Below the pieces are notes generated by a model. It did no database searches. It was not told the DNA's origin and was given only the letters and a program-made list of their open reading frames with translations. Shown here in pieces: positions 47,476 to 57,477 of a stretch of DNA of 64,000 nt (position 1 is the first letter of the stretch; the number at the start of each line of letters is the position of its first letter). A program made the translations under genes and the position numbers. The stretch lies in assembly GCA_033725935.1 (NCBI GenBank), contig MU867060.1, positions 1,268,922 through 1,332,921 on the forward strand. The letters run 5' to 3'. The DNA comes from Cladorrhinum sp. PSN259 (Eukaryota > Ascomycota > Sordariomycetes > Sordariales > Podosporaceae).

Positions 47476-48621
47476 ATATAACCGTACAGAACACTTCCTC
47501 TGTATAGATTGGGAATTGACCAGATAAACATGAAATCATATCCTACTACAGCTGCTTGGGTCATTTGTTGACAACTTGAAGGTCATTGCTTGGGTTCCAA
47601 GCTCGAAGAAAACACTGCCAGGCCCACCAAACTTTGTTTCTCCGCTCTTGGACATCAACCGCTGCACAGTTTCTCGCAGGTTCAAAAGAAATGATGTAGT
47701 TTGAATCACGAGTTCTCTTTTCGCTCTTGCCGCAAGTCACGGCTTTATCCCACTCAACACTGGATCACACTACTATGTACACGGAGAAATAGGCTCTTAC
47801 GCACGAGGTGACCACGTTCATCCGTCGCTTGTGTCGGGCTGGATTGCCTGGCAGTTCTTGATCTTGACAGAAGCATGACAGTAAGGAGGATGGATGAAGA
47901 GAGTCATTGTTATCCGGTGGATTTGGGTAAATGTCAAACGTGTGGAGAGGCCAAACGTGTTTTCAAGCCATCACCTACTTACCAGTTGCGTGTCAACCGG
48001 AATGCTGACAGCAATGGAAGGTTCGGTCGATACGATACGATAACTGTGGAAAAAACAATAAGGTCATCTTTGGTTATATATACTACTAGTAGGGATATAT
48101 AGATCAATAACTAAAAGAAGAAAAGAATCCCGAGTATTTTCAGCTATTCTAGTTTAATAAGGGGTTAATGAATATATTAGACTAGGAGGGGGAAACAAGT
48201 CATCTATCTTCCTTCAGACTGAGGCCTTTTTTTTCTTCTTCTCTTGCCAGGTTCTACCGGCAACTTGTCTCCTGGTTCTACGCTTGATGATTACTATGGT
48301 ACCTACAACATTTGACTGGACTCTCTCAAGAGTCTTTTTGGCGCACGTCAGTCCACAAGCCAACTAGACTAGAATTATCAACTTGAAGTTTTGTTGTCTT
48401 TTACATTTTCTTAGCGGAACTGAACCGGAATCATATCATCATAATAAAAGATGCCTACAAAAATAAAACAAATCCATACCGCTACACTATTACTTTCAAA
48501 CAGGTTATTTTTTTCCTTTCCCTCGTCATCAACGATTATTGAAAAAGTATCAACGTGTCTTAAAGATCATACGTTATCTAATATATTTACAACAGAACAT
48601 GAACCCCATTTACCTTCCTTT
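47476..48621. other. Intergenic region
   Basis: 1.1 kb, AT-rich to the right. No gene is recognised; open frames are under 80 codons. Confidence 0.5.
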
Positions 48622-49438
48622 TTACTTATCCCTCTTCCACACACTAATCCTGTACTTGTCCCCACCGCAAGCCTCCCACGTTTTCTGCTGACCGGGACAC
48701 TGCGTCTGGCAGGCCCAGTCCGGCGCCCGTTTCAGTAGGGCATCCGTCTCTCCGCAAAAACACCTCCTCCACTCGGTCCCGAAAAAACGATAGCTCGCGT
48801 CGGCCTCACATCTATCCGCGCACAAGGTGTTTGTCATGTTTTCTTTATCGTACACGTACCCCGGTTGCAGTGAGCGGGCTTCTTGATCGTAGAAACAGCC
48901 GTAGTAGGTCCATCCTTTTATTGATATCTGGAGGATATCCGATGCTGGTGGGGGAACGAGGCCTAGTTGTGATGATGAACCTGATCCTGACTGGATGGTG
49001 GCTGGTACTGGTGATGATGATGACCCGTTGGTTTGGCTTTGTGGTTGTAGTAATGAGGGGACCTGCTTTTCCAGTCGAGATATTTTATGTCCCAATAGAC
49101 CACCGACTAAAACGACCGAGGCGAGGGACAAGGCGAGGAAGAAGGTGAGGATCGCTATGGGAAGCTCTAGCCCCATAACTTTTCGTCTTGGATGAGGGAC
49201 GACTTCCGGCAGGTATGTAGCTTGGTCTGCCCCGTCGTATTCGGACTCCTGATGAGCCTTTCGCCAGGGGTGTTGGCCGTGCATGTGGTGCTGGCACTCG
49301 CAGACTTCCAGACTGCTGCCGTGATTCCTTTCACTGCTTGGTATCGGGAGGTTGGATTCAAACTGATGAGTGAGGTGTGATGTTAGTCAAATGGGGAGAG
49401 CGAAAAGAACCCGGACAGAGACTCACATCGTTTATCAT
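48622..49438 (-). CDS. Single-pass membrane protein with C-terminal WSC domain
   Basis: Two exons (49438-49427 encoding MIND, and 49362-48622) give 250 aa. WSC domains are Cys-rich carbohydrate-binding modules of cell-wall sensors and some extracellular enzymes. Here residues 1-66 are hydrophilic with His/Glu-rich sequence and basic residues just before the membrane (HPRRK), residues 69-95 form one hydrophobic helix, and a Ser/Gln/Pro-rich stalk (106-150) leads to the WSC domain at about 155-247 (YYGCFYD, LCADRCEADA, RRCFCGE, CQTQCPGQQ, KYRISVW). The topology is thus inside-N, outside-C (type II), the reverse of yeast Wsc sensors. There is no cleavable signal peptide. The start in a tiny first exon is inferred from a good GTGAGT donor and phase; the downstream Met31 is the alternative. 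Confidence 0.8.
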
Positions 49439-50045
49439 TGTGACAAAGACAGACCTCGGAATTGGGTTTACCGAGAAAGAAAGCGAAGGACGTTCGGTGC
49501 TAGGCAGGCCTTGAAAATAAAATGTGCAGGCTTGGAATTGATATAGAAGCAGTGAATCCAGACGAGGTCTTCCAAATCGGGACTGGAGGCTTAACCTGCC
49601 CCCAATAACTCGGACTTTTCTATTTTATCACAACCCTGCCGTCGCATTTCTATCCTGGACTCCCGAACTACCGGGCGCAGGAAAATCTGCGCGGCTCTTC
49701 CGAGACTCTGCTGTGACTGGTCGAGATAGACTTAGATCGACTGCGCCGCTCAGCCATCTTTGCATGTTGGAAACAAACCTTCACCAAATCGTCAACACTG
49801 CCGCCACAGAAGGTTCGAACCCCCTGAATGGCTCCACGTTACACAGCCCGTTGCGGTGACGAGATCCTACACTATACCCGGGTAGGTGAATGATGAGACG
49901 AAGATATCGCCCCAAATTCCACCAGCTGAACGCGGCGGGAATACTGATTAGTGATTTCTGTGCCTCATCAGGCAGGGGTGACTGGCGTGTTACTGGGCAG
50001 AGGCTTGGTATAAATGTCAAATCCCCTTATTTAACAAGCCATCTA
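49439..50045. other. Intergenic region left of the transposon
   Basis: 600 bp without a gene. Two patches resemble tRNA promoter boxes (TGGCTGAGCGG on the minus strand near 49750-49760 and GGTTCGAACCC near 49810) but no cloverleaf can be built. The TA at 50044-50045 is the target-site copy of the transposon. Confidence 0.45.
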
Positions 50046-50108
50046 CGGATGTCCATTTCAAAAGTTTTGATCAAGCGCTAAAGACGCCACCCCCTTTATT
50101 TGCATATC
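50046..50108 (+). repeat. Left terminal inverted repeat of the Tc1 element
   Basis: 63 bp; matches the right repeat at 62 positions. The mismatch is G at 50102 versus A in the opposite copy. TA target duplication lies immediately outside. Confidence 0.95.
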
Positions 50109-50181
50109 GTTTGGCCCACATTTCTTCCACGCCCCGGCTCCTGGCCAGAAACCCCGCACTTTAACCTGTCAACACCACAAA

Positions 50182-51483
50182 ATGGCTCCTAATACCAGTC
50201 TCCCAACACGAGCCCTTATTGTTACGTTAAAATCACCAGTTGGTGGGAAGACTACTGCTCAAATCCATCAAGAAACTGGTATATCTGTCCAGCAGATTAA
50301 TCGTATCTATGCTCGAGCTATTACGCGCGGGTTTGATCCGAATATCCGGCCGTTTACTCTGAAAGAAGAATGGCTCAAAGATGCCCCTCGCTCTGGACGT
50401 CCATCAAAGCAAACCCCTGAAAATACCGATAAAATCGTTACAAAGGTTCGCACTAATCGGTATGGCCGGGAAAAAACTGCTGCTGATTTTGCTGGTGAAC
50501 TCAGCCTCGAGGGGATCGAGATCTCAGCATCAACTGTTTTTCGGATCCTGAAAGCAGCAGGGTTCAAAAAAACGAAGCCAACGAGGAAGCCTGGGTTGAC
50601 GAAGAAGATGAAAGAAGCTCGTCTCCAATGGTGTTTAGCCCATCAAAACTGGACACTTGAAGATTGGAAGCGTGTTATTTGGTCAGATGAAACTGCTGTT
50701 GTTCTTCTTCATCGTCGTGGTGGTTATCGTATTTGGAGGACAAAAGATGAAGCATTTGTACGAAGTGCTATTCGTGAGCGTTGGAAAGGATATTCTGAGT
50801 TTATGTTCTGGGGTTGTTTTTCTTATGATAAGAAAGGTCCTTTTCATTGCTGGCTTCCAGAAATAACACAAGAAAAAAAACAGGCAGAGGAAGTTATTGA
50901 GATTATGAATAATGAGCTGGAACTTATTTATCGGAAGGAATGGGAGCTTCAAAATGGAATAAAGAGGTTATCTTTAGCCCCTATTCCTGGCCGGAAACCT
51001 CAGTGGAGATAGAACAAAAAAAACGGCAAATTGGTCAGGGAATCAAAAGGTGGAATCGACTGGTATCGTTACCAAACGAAAATCCTTATTCCTAAGCTCT
51101 TTCCTTTTGCGAGAGATTGCGAAAAGGATCGGCCTGGTACAATAGTCCAAGAAGACGGGGCTCCAGCACATGCTCATCATATTCAAGATCGGATTTACAG
51201 CCTTCACCAAATTAAACGACTGCTTTGGCCAGGTAACTCACCCGATCTCAATCCAATTGAGCCATGTTGGCCATGGATGAAAAGATATACTACGAAAAAG
51301 GGGGCACCGAAAAGCCGTCAGGAGGCTATTAAAGTGTGGGAGCGTTGTTGGAATGAATTGAAGCTCGAACAGATCCAGGCCTGGATTGAGAGGATTCCTT
51401 GGCATATTGAGCAAATTATTCAGTTAGGGGGAGGGAATGAATATAAAGAGGGCCGGAAGAAGGAGGAGGCCGCTGATATGTAA
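50182..51483 (+). pseudogene. Tc1-type transposase with one in-frame stop codon
   Basis: An uninterrupted frame of 434 codons except for TAG at 51010-51012 (codon 277). The N-terminal half has a helix-turn-helix (TTAQIHQETGISVQQINRIY), a second DNA-binding region with the GRPSK hook-like basic stretch, and the first catalytic Asp169 in IWSDET. The second half carries Asp325 in VQEDGAPAHAH and Glu360 in SPDLNPIEP; 34 residues lie between them, the DD34E pattern of Tc1/impala transposases. The sequence on both sides of the stop is typical (PQWR, then NKKNGK and GGIDWYRYQ), so codon 277 probably was Trp. TGG to TAG is a G-to-A change that on the other strand is CpA to TpA, the context preferred by RIP. 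Without readthrough the element cannot make full-length transposase. The ATG at 50182 is the first start. Confidence 0.9.
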
Positions 51484-51537
51484 ATAAAGGGGGTGGCGTC
51501 TTTAGCGCTTGATCAAAACTTTTGAAATGGACATCCG
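51475..51537 (-). repeat. Right terminal inverted repeat of the Tc1 element
   Basis: Inverted copy of the left repeat, 63 bp with one mismatch. It begins just before the transposase stop codon at 51481-51483, so the last residues of the transposase are encoded within the repeat. Confidence 0.95.
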
Positions 51538-51539
51538 TA

Positions 51540-52908
51540 GCTGCCTCCTCCAATTGTCAACCACCCTGAGAGATTGTTGTTGTCATCAATGGGAGGGATT
51601 CTGTCAGCAGCCATTGACGATTTCAAGCTGACTATAGCCACCGTTTCTCCTTGGCGCTTGACACAAAGCAGCTAAAAATACCTGACAAACATTCTTATCG
51701 GTATGTTTGTGCCATGACGGGCGATAAGGAACTGGTTGCCCAATATGTTGGAGACATTTTACATGACGGCATCGGACATGTAAGTACTCACCGTGCATAG
51801 GAGAGGGTGTTGCCAACAGGACGGAGTAGCTATAGGATGCATGTGATGATGAAAAGGGAAAAAGATGCTGGACAACAAATTGACATTACCACACCCCGCA
51901 AGCCACGCTGCTACGTGCTTGGGATGCCGAGTGCCGGTGACGACGAATAGGATCGGGCATCGTTTTTGATGAAATCAGGAATTTTGTGGGTTAAGATGGT
52001 GTCATTGATTGGAAGTTCTGGGTAGCGCCTGATATATCATGAATTCTAATAACTGAAGAAAAAAAAAAGACAGAATTGACGGAGCAGCGGTGTGACACCA
52101 CAGAGGTGGTCACGAACCCCATAGTTGCTCAAAAACGCAAAGCCTCGGGATAGGTATCCAATTCCATGGGATTTCCATACCGCTGCAACAGGAAACCTGA
52201 AGAGGTTCCCAGCAAAAGTCCCCCGCACAAAGGGAAGAACAAGCCAGGCAATTCCCCAGACCCGCTTCCTAGCTGCCCCGCTTGTCCGAATAAAGACCAT
52301 CCATTGGCCCGTCGCATCCCGGTATTGGCCGAAAGACCTTGAAAGCCCCAGGAAGCCCCTCCAACGTGAGGCCCAACCCCCAGCGTGCCCAGGCACCGTG
52401 ACGGGTAGGTTCAACTCGGGCATCGAGATCTCACGCGCCGGGAAGAAGCGGCTGCCTGCCATTTCTTGAAAACCAAGCCCTACCAAAACCACCTTTCATC
52501 CAATCCCGACAATTTGGCTTCGCGCAGGGACAACACATCGTCATAATTATTACACGTGAATATATTTACTCACCATTTCGTCCAACACACAGCCCATCCC
52601 ATTTATCCTCGGCCGGCACGAGTTTCTCAAGCGCACACTTTTTAGCGAGTCAAGCGATCAACCGACCGGCGCAGCCCTCCTTCTGCAGCTTATATTGGGG
52701 CGTGTGGGCGGACAAGAAACTCCTTTTTTGGTTGCTTGCGTTTGCGACATTTTTCGAGTCAGCCAAATTCTTTTTCGTTCCCCGAGAGAGACACAAAGAA
52801 CTACAATAAATTTGCAAACGCCGTTATTTTACGAGAGGGAGATCCTTTTCTTGGGGAAGAGATTTCCGATAAACGGGGCATTCTCCAGAAAAGAAAAGAA
52901 AAAAACAA
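51540..52908. other. Intergenic region and 5' leader
   Basis: 1.4 kb with no supported gene. The right third (52600-52908) is C/T-rich with purine-rich sequence before the next ATG, suggesting a long 5' UTR of the downstream small gene. Confidence 0.45.
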
Positions 52909-53472
52909 ATGGCTGCCAACATGCCGACCCAACGTCCCTTTTTCCTGTCGACCTTCCTCGCCGCCTTTCGACAACAGACCACCCAATCGGCGATATCCTC
53001 CTCCGCCTCACAGCAGCCAAACAAGCACACAACCCAAGTATCCTCACCTCCGAGCGCCCCTAACGCGAACTCATCAACACCCCGAACTATCTCGTCCTCG
53101 GCACAAGCGGCCGCGGCAGTAGCAGCAGCATCACAAGCGGCCTCCCCTTCGTCAGCGACATCACGGACCACCACTGGTCTCTTGGGCCAACTGCCATTAC
53201 ACTCGCCGCGACATCATCATCATTCGGGGATCCCGATTCCACAACAGCAACAACAGCAAGGAAACCACCACCACCACCACCATCACAACGACTACAACAA
53301 CCGAAGAAGAGGAAGCGACAGCAGCAGCGAAGGGTTCAGAGATGCCTTGGGCGCCGAGAAGCTGTACATTGGTGGCAGGACGGCGACGGGGGAAGAAAAG
53401 TTTTTCAAGCTCGGTGTGGTGAAGAGGGTACGAAGCGGCGATAGGCTGAGTTTGGATCGATTGAGTTTGTAA
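52909..53472 (+). CDS. Small low-complexity protein with conserved C-terminal motif, unknown function
   Basis: One exon, 187 aa. No named domain. The N-terminus (MAANMPTQRPFFLSTFLAAF) is conserved-looking and mildly hydrophobic. Residues about 25-85 are Ser/Ala/Thr-rich, followed by His-rich and Gln-rich tracts (RHHHHSG, six Gln, then seven His). The last 47 residues are ordered-looking: SSSEGFRDALGAEKLYIGG, EEKFFKLGVVKRV, ending RSGDRLSLDRLSL. The SGDRLSLDRLSL tail with its Arg-x-x-Ser pattern is a candidate phosphorylation or 14-3-3-type site. I believe related hypothetical proteins exist across Sordariomycetes but cannot verify it here. Strong simple-sequence content means only the two ends are likely functional. 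Confidence 0.7.
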   Translation: MAANMPTQRPFFLSTFLAAFRQQTTQSAISSSASQQPNKHTTQVSSPPSAPNANSSTPRTISSSAQAAAAVAAASQAASPSSATSRTTTGLLGQLPLHSPRHHHHSGIPIPQQQQQQGNHHHHHHHNDYNNRRRGSDSSSEGFRDALGAEKLYIGGRTATGEEKFFKLGVVKRVRSGDRLSLDRLSL

Positions 53473-53963
53473 GAAACGGAGGTTAAGGAGGGTTAACGGG
53501 ACACTGGGATAGGATGGGACACGGCACATAAAATTTTTAACGACCAGAATTGTTCATTTTTCTTTTTGGGCGGCGGGAATCGACAAACGGAGTTTTTAAG
53601 GGATACGTACGGCATCTCATCGGGGTTCATTGTTATTTTCTGTTTAAGGGCAAAGGAAAGGTTGGATTTTGGGAATATATAACATATAACTGAACGAATC
53701 GGAAACGTCAGGTTACGGCACAACAGGACCAGGACCAGGACCTTTGGGAAAAAGAGGAGAGAGGAGAGGAAACCTGATTATTGGTAAACATGAAATTAAA
53801 TCAGAATACAAAATACAGATTTACTAAGGGGATCATTTAAAAACCAGGGGTAGACAGAGATGATATACCATATATTTATATGATCAAGAAAGTTTAACAA
53901 ACTTCGTTTTTCCCTTCCTTCACGCTTCCAAGTGTAACATACCCCGTTCCTCTCGCTCTCTCT
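53473..53963. other. Intergenic region between convergent genes
   Basis: 490 bp containing the 3' UTRs of the small low-complexity gene and of alg10. No gene is seen. Confidence 0.5.
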
Positions 53964-56147
53964 CTACCACATAAACCTCTGCAATCTCCCACCATCCAGC
54001 GCCTTGCCCCTCTGTCCAACCCAAACGTAGGGTTCAAACAAAAAGATGTACATGGTAACCAGGTTAACGACAGCAAACCACGCCGTTTCGAGGACTAATC
54101 TCGCGTCCAAGTTCCATTTTGTCCCAAACACAAAGGTTTCCTTGTTGGCGGGCACCAGCAGCCGCCAAAACACCCAGGGCAAAATAAAGTAACGGGGTTC
54201 GACGAGGGGGGCGGTGACCAGGGAGAGCCCCGTGCTGACAAAGAGGAGGAGGACGGTGGATGTTTCTGTTTGCGTTTGCGGCCCTGAAAACTCTTGTTGC
54301 TCCTCTTTCTCTTCTTCTTCTTCTTTTTTGCTTTCCTCTTTCTTGTGTTGTACTAATACTCGCTGCTTGACTGCCAAAGACTCATCTTCCAAAATGTGCG
54401 TGGGAGAAGAAATTAAACTGTCCCAAACGAGCCACCGACAAATTGTGTAGGGGACCACCAAGGCGAGCCTGACCGCGTTTGACCTCAGGATGGTGTACCG
54501 GAACACATAAAACATGTAGTGCCTGTTATCCGCCAGCGTGAAGGGGTGAACGAGCGTGTTGAACTGCACCACCGCCAGGCTCGCGATTGTGGTCAAGAGG
54601 GTGTAGTAATAATCAGGCGCCGTAACCTGCTGATTTCTTCTTCCACTGAAAAAAGATGGGGGGTCACGCACCAGGCGCAAAAGGGAAGGAAGCAGCAAAG
54701 GAAACGAAAAAAAGGCAAAAAGAGGAAATAAATAGTTGAGCTGGGATAAGTGCAGCGTGGCGACGTGGTTTGACTTGTCGCCTAGGACTACGCCGCCGTT
54801 GTTGAACACGAAACCAATGAAGAGGAACAAAACGGTCAGGTGCGGCCAGATTTGTCGTAGGAGTTTAAGGGGGTTGCTGTTGTTGGCGAGGGCCGTTTTG
54901 GCTGCTGAGAGGAAAAAGAAGAACCAGTCTAAGAAACAGAATTAGTGAGATGCGAGACCCAAAAAAGGACAGAGAGTGAAAATGTATACCGTCTGGTCCT
55001 GATTCATCGAGAGGGGGATCATGAACTTGAGCGGCCGGCTTGATTTGTCGGAGGACATGCACGGCTTCCAGACCACCCATGTAGATCACCACCCAAAAGA
55101 TGTTGGTTTGCCGCATGAAAAGGGCGAGGACGCCGATAATCACGGTCCAGATGTCTCGGAGGAGCGACGGAGAACTACCAGCCTGGACACGCAGGAGGTG
55201 GTTCAGGTACGCCAGGAGGACTACAAAAGTGGACAGGACGTCGGTGTAGTACAGGGCCGAAAAGAAGAAGACGACGGGGAAGAGGGCGATGTTGACACCA
55301 GTGTGGGCGGCATAGAGCGAGAAGGGGTTTTGAGGGGCGCCGAGGACGACGGGTTTGTTGAGTCGTCGTTCCGCTTGCCGTGCCTCAATCAACTTGCGAC
55401 ATTGTGAGGCGATGAACATGATCCAGGGGATGATGACGAGATTGTGGTACCGGAGGTTGCTGACGGTACATATTACATCTCTATATTTGCTGTAGGCTAC
55501 CGAGAAGAGATACCTGCAAATTGGTTTAGTATCCCATGCCTTGAAGCGAGTGTAAGAGGATCATACAAGCCTGGTGGAGTGGTGATCTTATCGTCCCAAT
55601 GTTGGAAATCGCCATCGCAATAGACTTGAGCCTGAGGTATGTGGAAGACCTCATCAAGATACGGGTCAGGGACAAGTCGGTTGGTGAGGATATACCAAAG
55701 CCAGCTGAAGGAAAGAACAAAAAAGACACCCAGTGTTGTTATGACATGGCCAATAATTGTAGACCGCAGAGAGATTTGATTCTTGGTGGGAAAGAAAAAG
55801 TAGCTGAGGAGACTCGTTGATGGTGAGATGAGGTGTGCGAGCCCAATGCTGGAAACGAGACGAGTGACGATTTCTTGGAACGTAATGGTTTCGGCAATGT
55901 AGTCGTAAGCAGCCGTCCCATCAATCACCACGTCAGAAAGAATACTATGAATGTCTTTCATGATTCCGATTGCATTTTGCACCAGGCCAAGTATGTTGAT
56001 GAGATTGCCGTCTTGTTCATGGTGTTGAAATAAGAGACTGTGTTGGGCTCCTCCGACAGCTGTCCCCCGAACTGTGGCCCACAGAGGCCCGTGCACAGCT
56101 ACAGTGAAGATGGATTCCAAGTCTTTGGACACTGTCAACCAATCCAA
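53964..56147 (-). CDS. alg10: Dol-P-Glc: alpha-1,2-glucosyltransferase Alg10
   Basis: Exons 56147(?)-55567, 55513-54990 and 54928-53964. Alg10 adds the terminal glucose to Glc2Man9GlcNAc2-PP-dolichol in the ER lumen, completing the donor for N-glycosylation. The conserved catalytic region NRLVPDPYLDEVFHIPQAQV is followed by ITTPPGLYLFSV across intron 1, then about ten further membrane helices (for example VNIALFPVVFFFSALYYTDV, MRQTNIFWV, NHLLRVQ). NRHYMFYVFR and LVEPRYFILPWVFWR near the C-terminus are family signatures. An insertion rich in Lys/Glu lies in the second half. The open frame extends to ATG 56147 giving 689 aa, but about 130 residues before the first conserved helix look unrelated to Alg10. 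The real start may be later or in another exon, so the 5' end is uncertain. Confidence 0.85.
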
Positions 56148-56310
56148 TGGAACAGGAAATGAAGATCTTTTAATGCTGGTGTCTATAGGTAATATTTTAC
56201 TCTTCTAATACAAGCCTCAAATACAATCAGGGTGGAGTCAAAATGGCCCATAAGCCCGCTACCCCAGCGCCAATTCACATCCAGACCATCCACCGCCAAC
56301 AATGGAAGAT

Positions 56311-57041
56311 TTAGAAGGGCTACAAGAATAAATAATTTAGTCAAGAGGCCAACAGACAATTTGGATGCACAATAACTCACGCTGTCAGAGGCAGGGATGT
56401 TCTTCTCAAAGTAGTTCCGGAAGACGCCGCCAAGAACTGGGATGTTCTGGAAGCATGTCAGCCAAGCGATCCATCGATCATCTTTAGCAGCAATAAACTT
56501 ACATAGAGAACATCACTCTGAATCTTGGGAATGCCAGAGGTCAAGAAGATGAGGGTGAAGAACGCAACACCGCCGAAGAAACCAGCGTTGATACCGCTAT
56601 AGTTGTAAGTTAGCAACCGCATGGCCAAATCTGGCATCCCAGCATCATCCACAGAGCCCCTCCTTCGTTCCCTCGCCGTATTTGCAGAAATAATGCCACT
56701 TACTGACGAGTCAAGCTCTTGGCGGTGAAGCCAGCAACGTGAGGCTGGTAGTGGTACCTATTGCCCTCCTGTCAGCGCCCTATTTTCGCAGCACCACCCC
56801 AGGAATTCGGTCCTCTCGTTCCGTTGGCGAGAATAGAGATAGATTTGGGAGAAGCCTTACTTAGGGCCGTAGGGGCTCTTGTACTCGGGGTACGCAGCGC
56901 GGAGGATCGGGCTCTTGAAAGATGACGTCGTTAGCTAACTGTGCTCCCTTCTTTTGGGCAGTGGTTTTGGCAGCTTTAAGGTTTGATAAGGGGAACTTGG
57001 AATGGATGGGGAGCTGCATGAGAACTTACCGCGAAAGGCAT
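56311..57041 (-). CDS. qcr10: Cytochrome bc1 complex subunit 10 (Qcr10)
   Basis: Six exons: 57041-57030, 56913-56861, 56757-56704, 56596-56503, 56446-56381 and 56319-56311, giving 95 aa. Qcr10 is a small single-helix subunit of mitochondrial complex III. The N-terminal half (PILRAAYPEYKSPYGPKYHY) lies in the matrix or surface region. The helix is AGFFGGVAFFTLIFLTSGIP, followed by KIQSDVLYNIPVLGG, which matches the conserved segment after the helix in yeast Qcr10 (WPKFQDTLY-IPLLG). The first exon encodes only MPFA and the last only Pro-Phe-stop. All introns have consensus sites and preserve frame. It lies 163 bp upstream of the longest alg10 reading frame in the same direction and is divergent from med4. 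Confidence 0.85.
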
Positions 57042-57477
57042 CTTGACAACCGGAGGGGAAATGAACGAGGTGTGGCTCAATTGCTGGAGACACTTCAAAT
57101 CAGTCGATGTTTCGATGTTGGCTTGCGCGAGATTCTTTTGCCGGAGAGACCCGGTAGCTGTTGATGCCTGAGGCAGAAATGACCGAACATCTGCCTCAGC
57201 CCTCAGGCGCCATTCACATGCGGGCGGTGGGTAAGGTACGTACCAGCTGGTCCCTGGCTCCCTGCTGATCTCCACACTCGACCCCCACCCGAAGCTTGCC
57301 TGCTGCAAGTGACATCGCATTTATTTGTTGGAGCTTGCAATTCAACCTTCAAACAGACTTTCACACCAATTATTTTCTTACAGGTAACGGAATCATTCCA
57401 CAACACCACGGTTTCAACTTAGCATGACTGTCATCAGAACCACACAACTTTAGCATCACTGTCATCACAATCACACG
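57042..57477. promoter_or_regulatory. Bidirectional promoter region of qcr10 and med4
   Basis: 436 bp between two divergent housekeeping genes. Two near-copies of a motif (CATGACTGTCATCAGAACCACACAA and CATCACTGTCATCACAATCACACGA) lie about 30 bp apart just before the med4 ATG and are probably leader sequence. No other motif is assigned. Confidence 0.5.

Larger units (their letters stand above)
50046..51537 (+). mobile_element. Tc1/mariner-type DNA transposon (impala-like)
   Basis: A 1,492-bp element bounded by terminal inverted repeats. The outer 56 bp (50046-50101 and 51482-51537) are identical in inverted orientation, followed by one mismatch and six more matching bases, so each repeat is 63 bp. 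The repeats begin CGGATGTCCATTTCAAAAGT. It is flanked on both sides by TA (50044-50045 and 51538-51539), the standard target duplication of the superfamily. One transposase gene fills the interior. Near-perfect repeats indicate that the insertion is recent or that the ends have not been heavily mutated. Confidence 0.95.

Noticed and set aside
49640..49830. Possible tRNA gene from A-box- and B-box-like patches
   Set aside because: The boxes lie on different strands or at wrong spacing, and no acceptor or T stem pairs properly.
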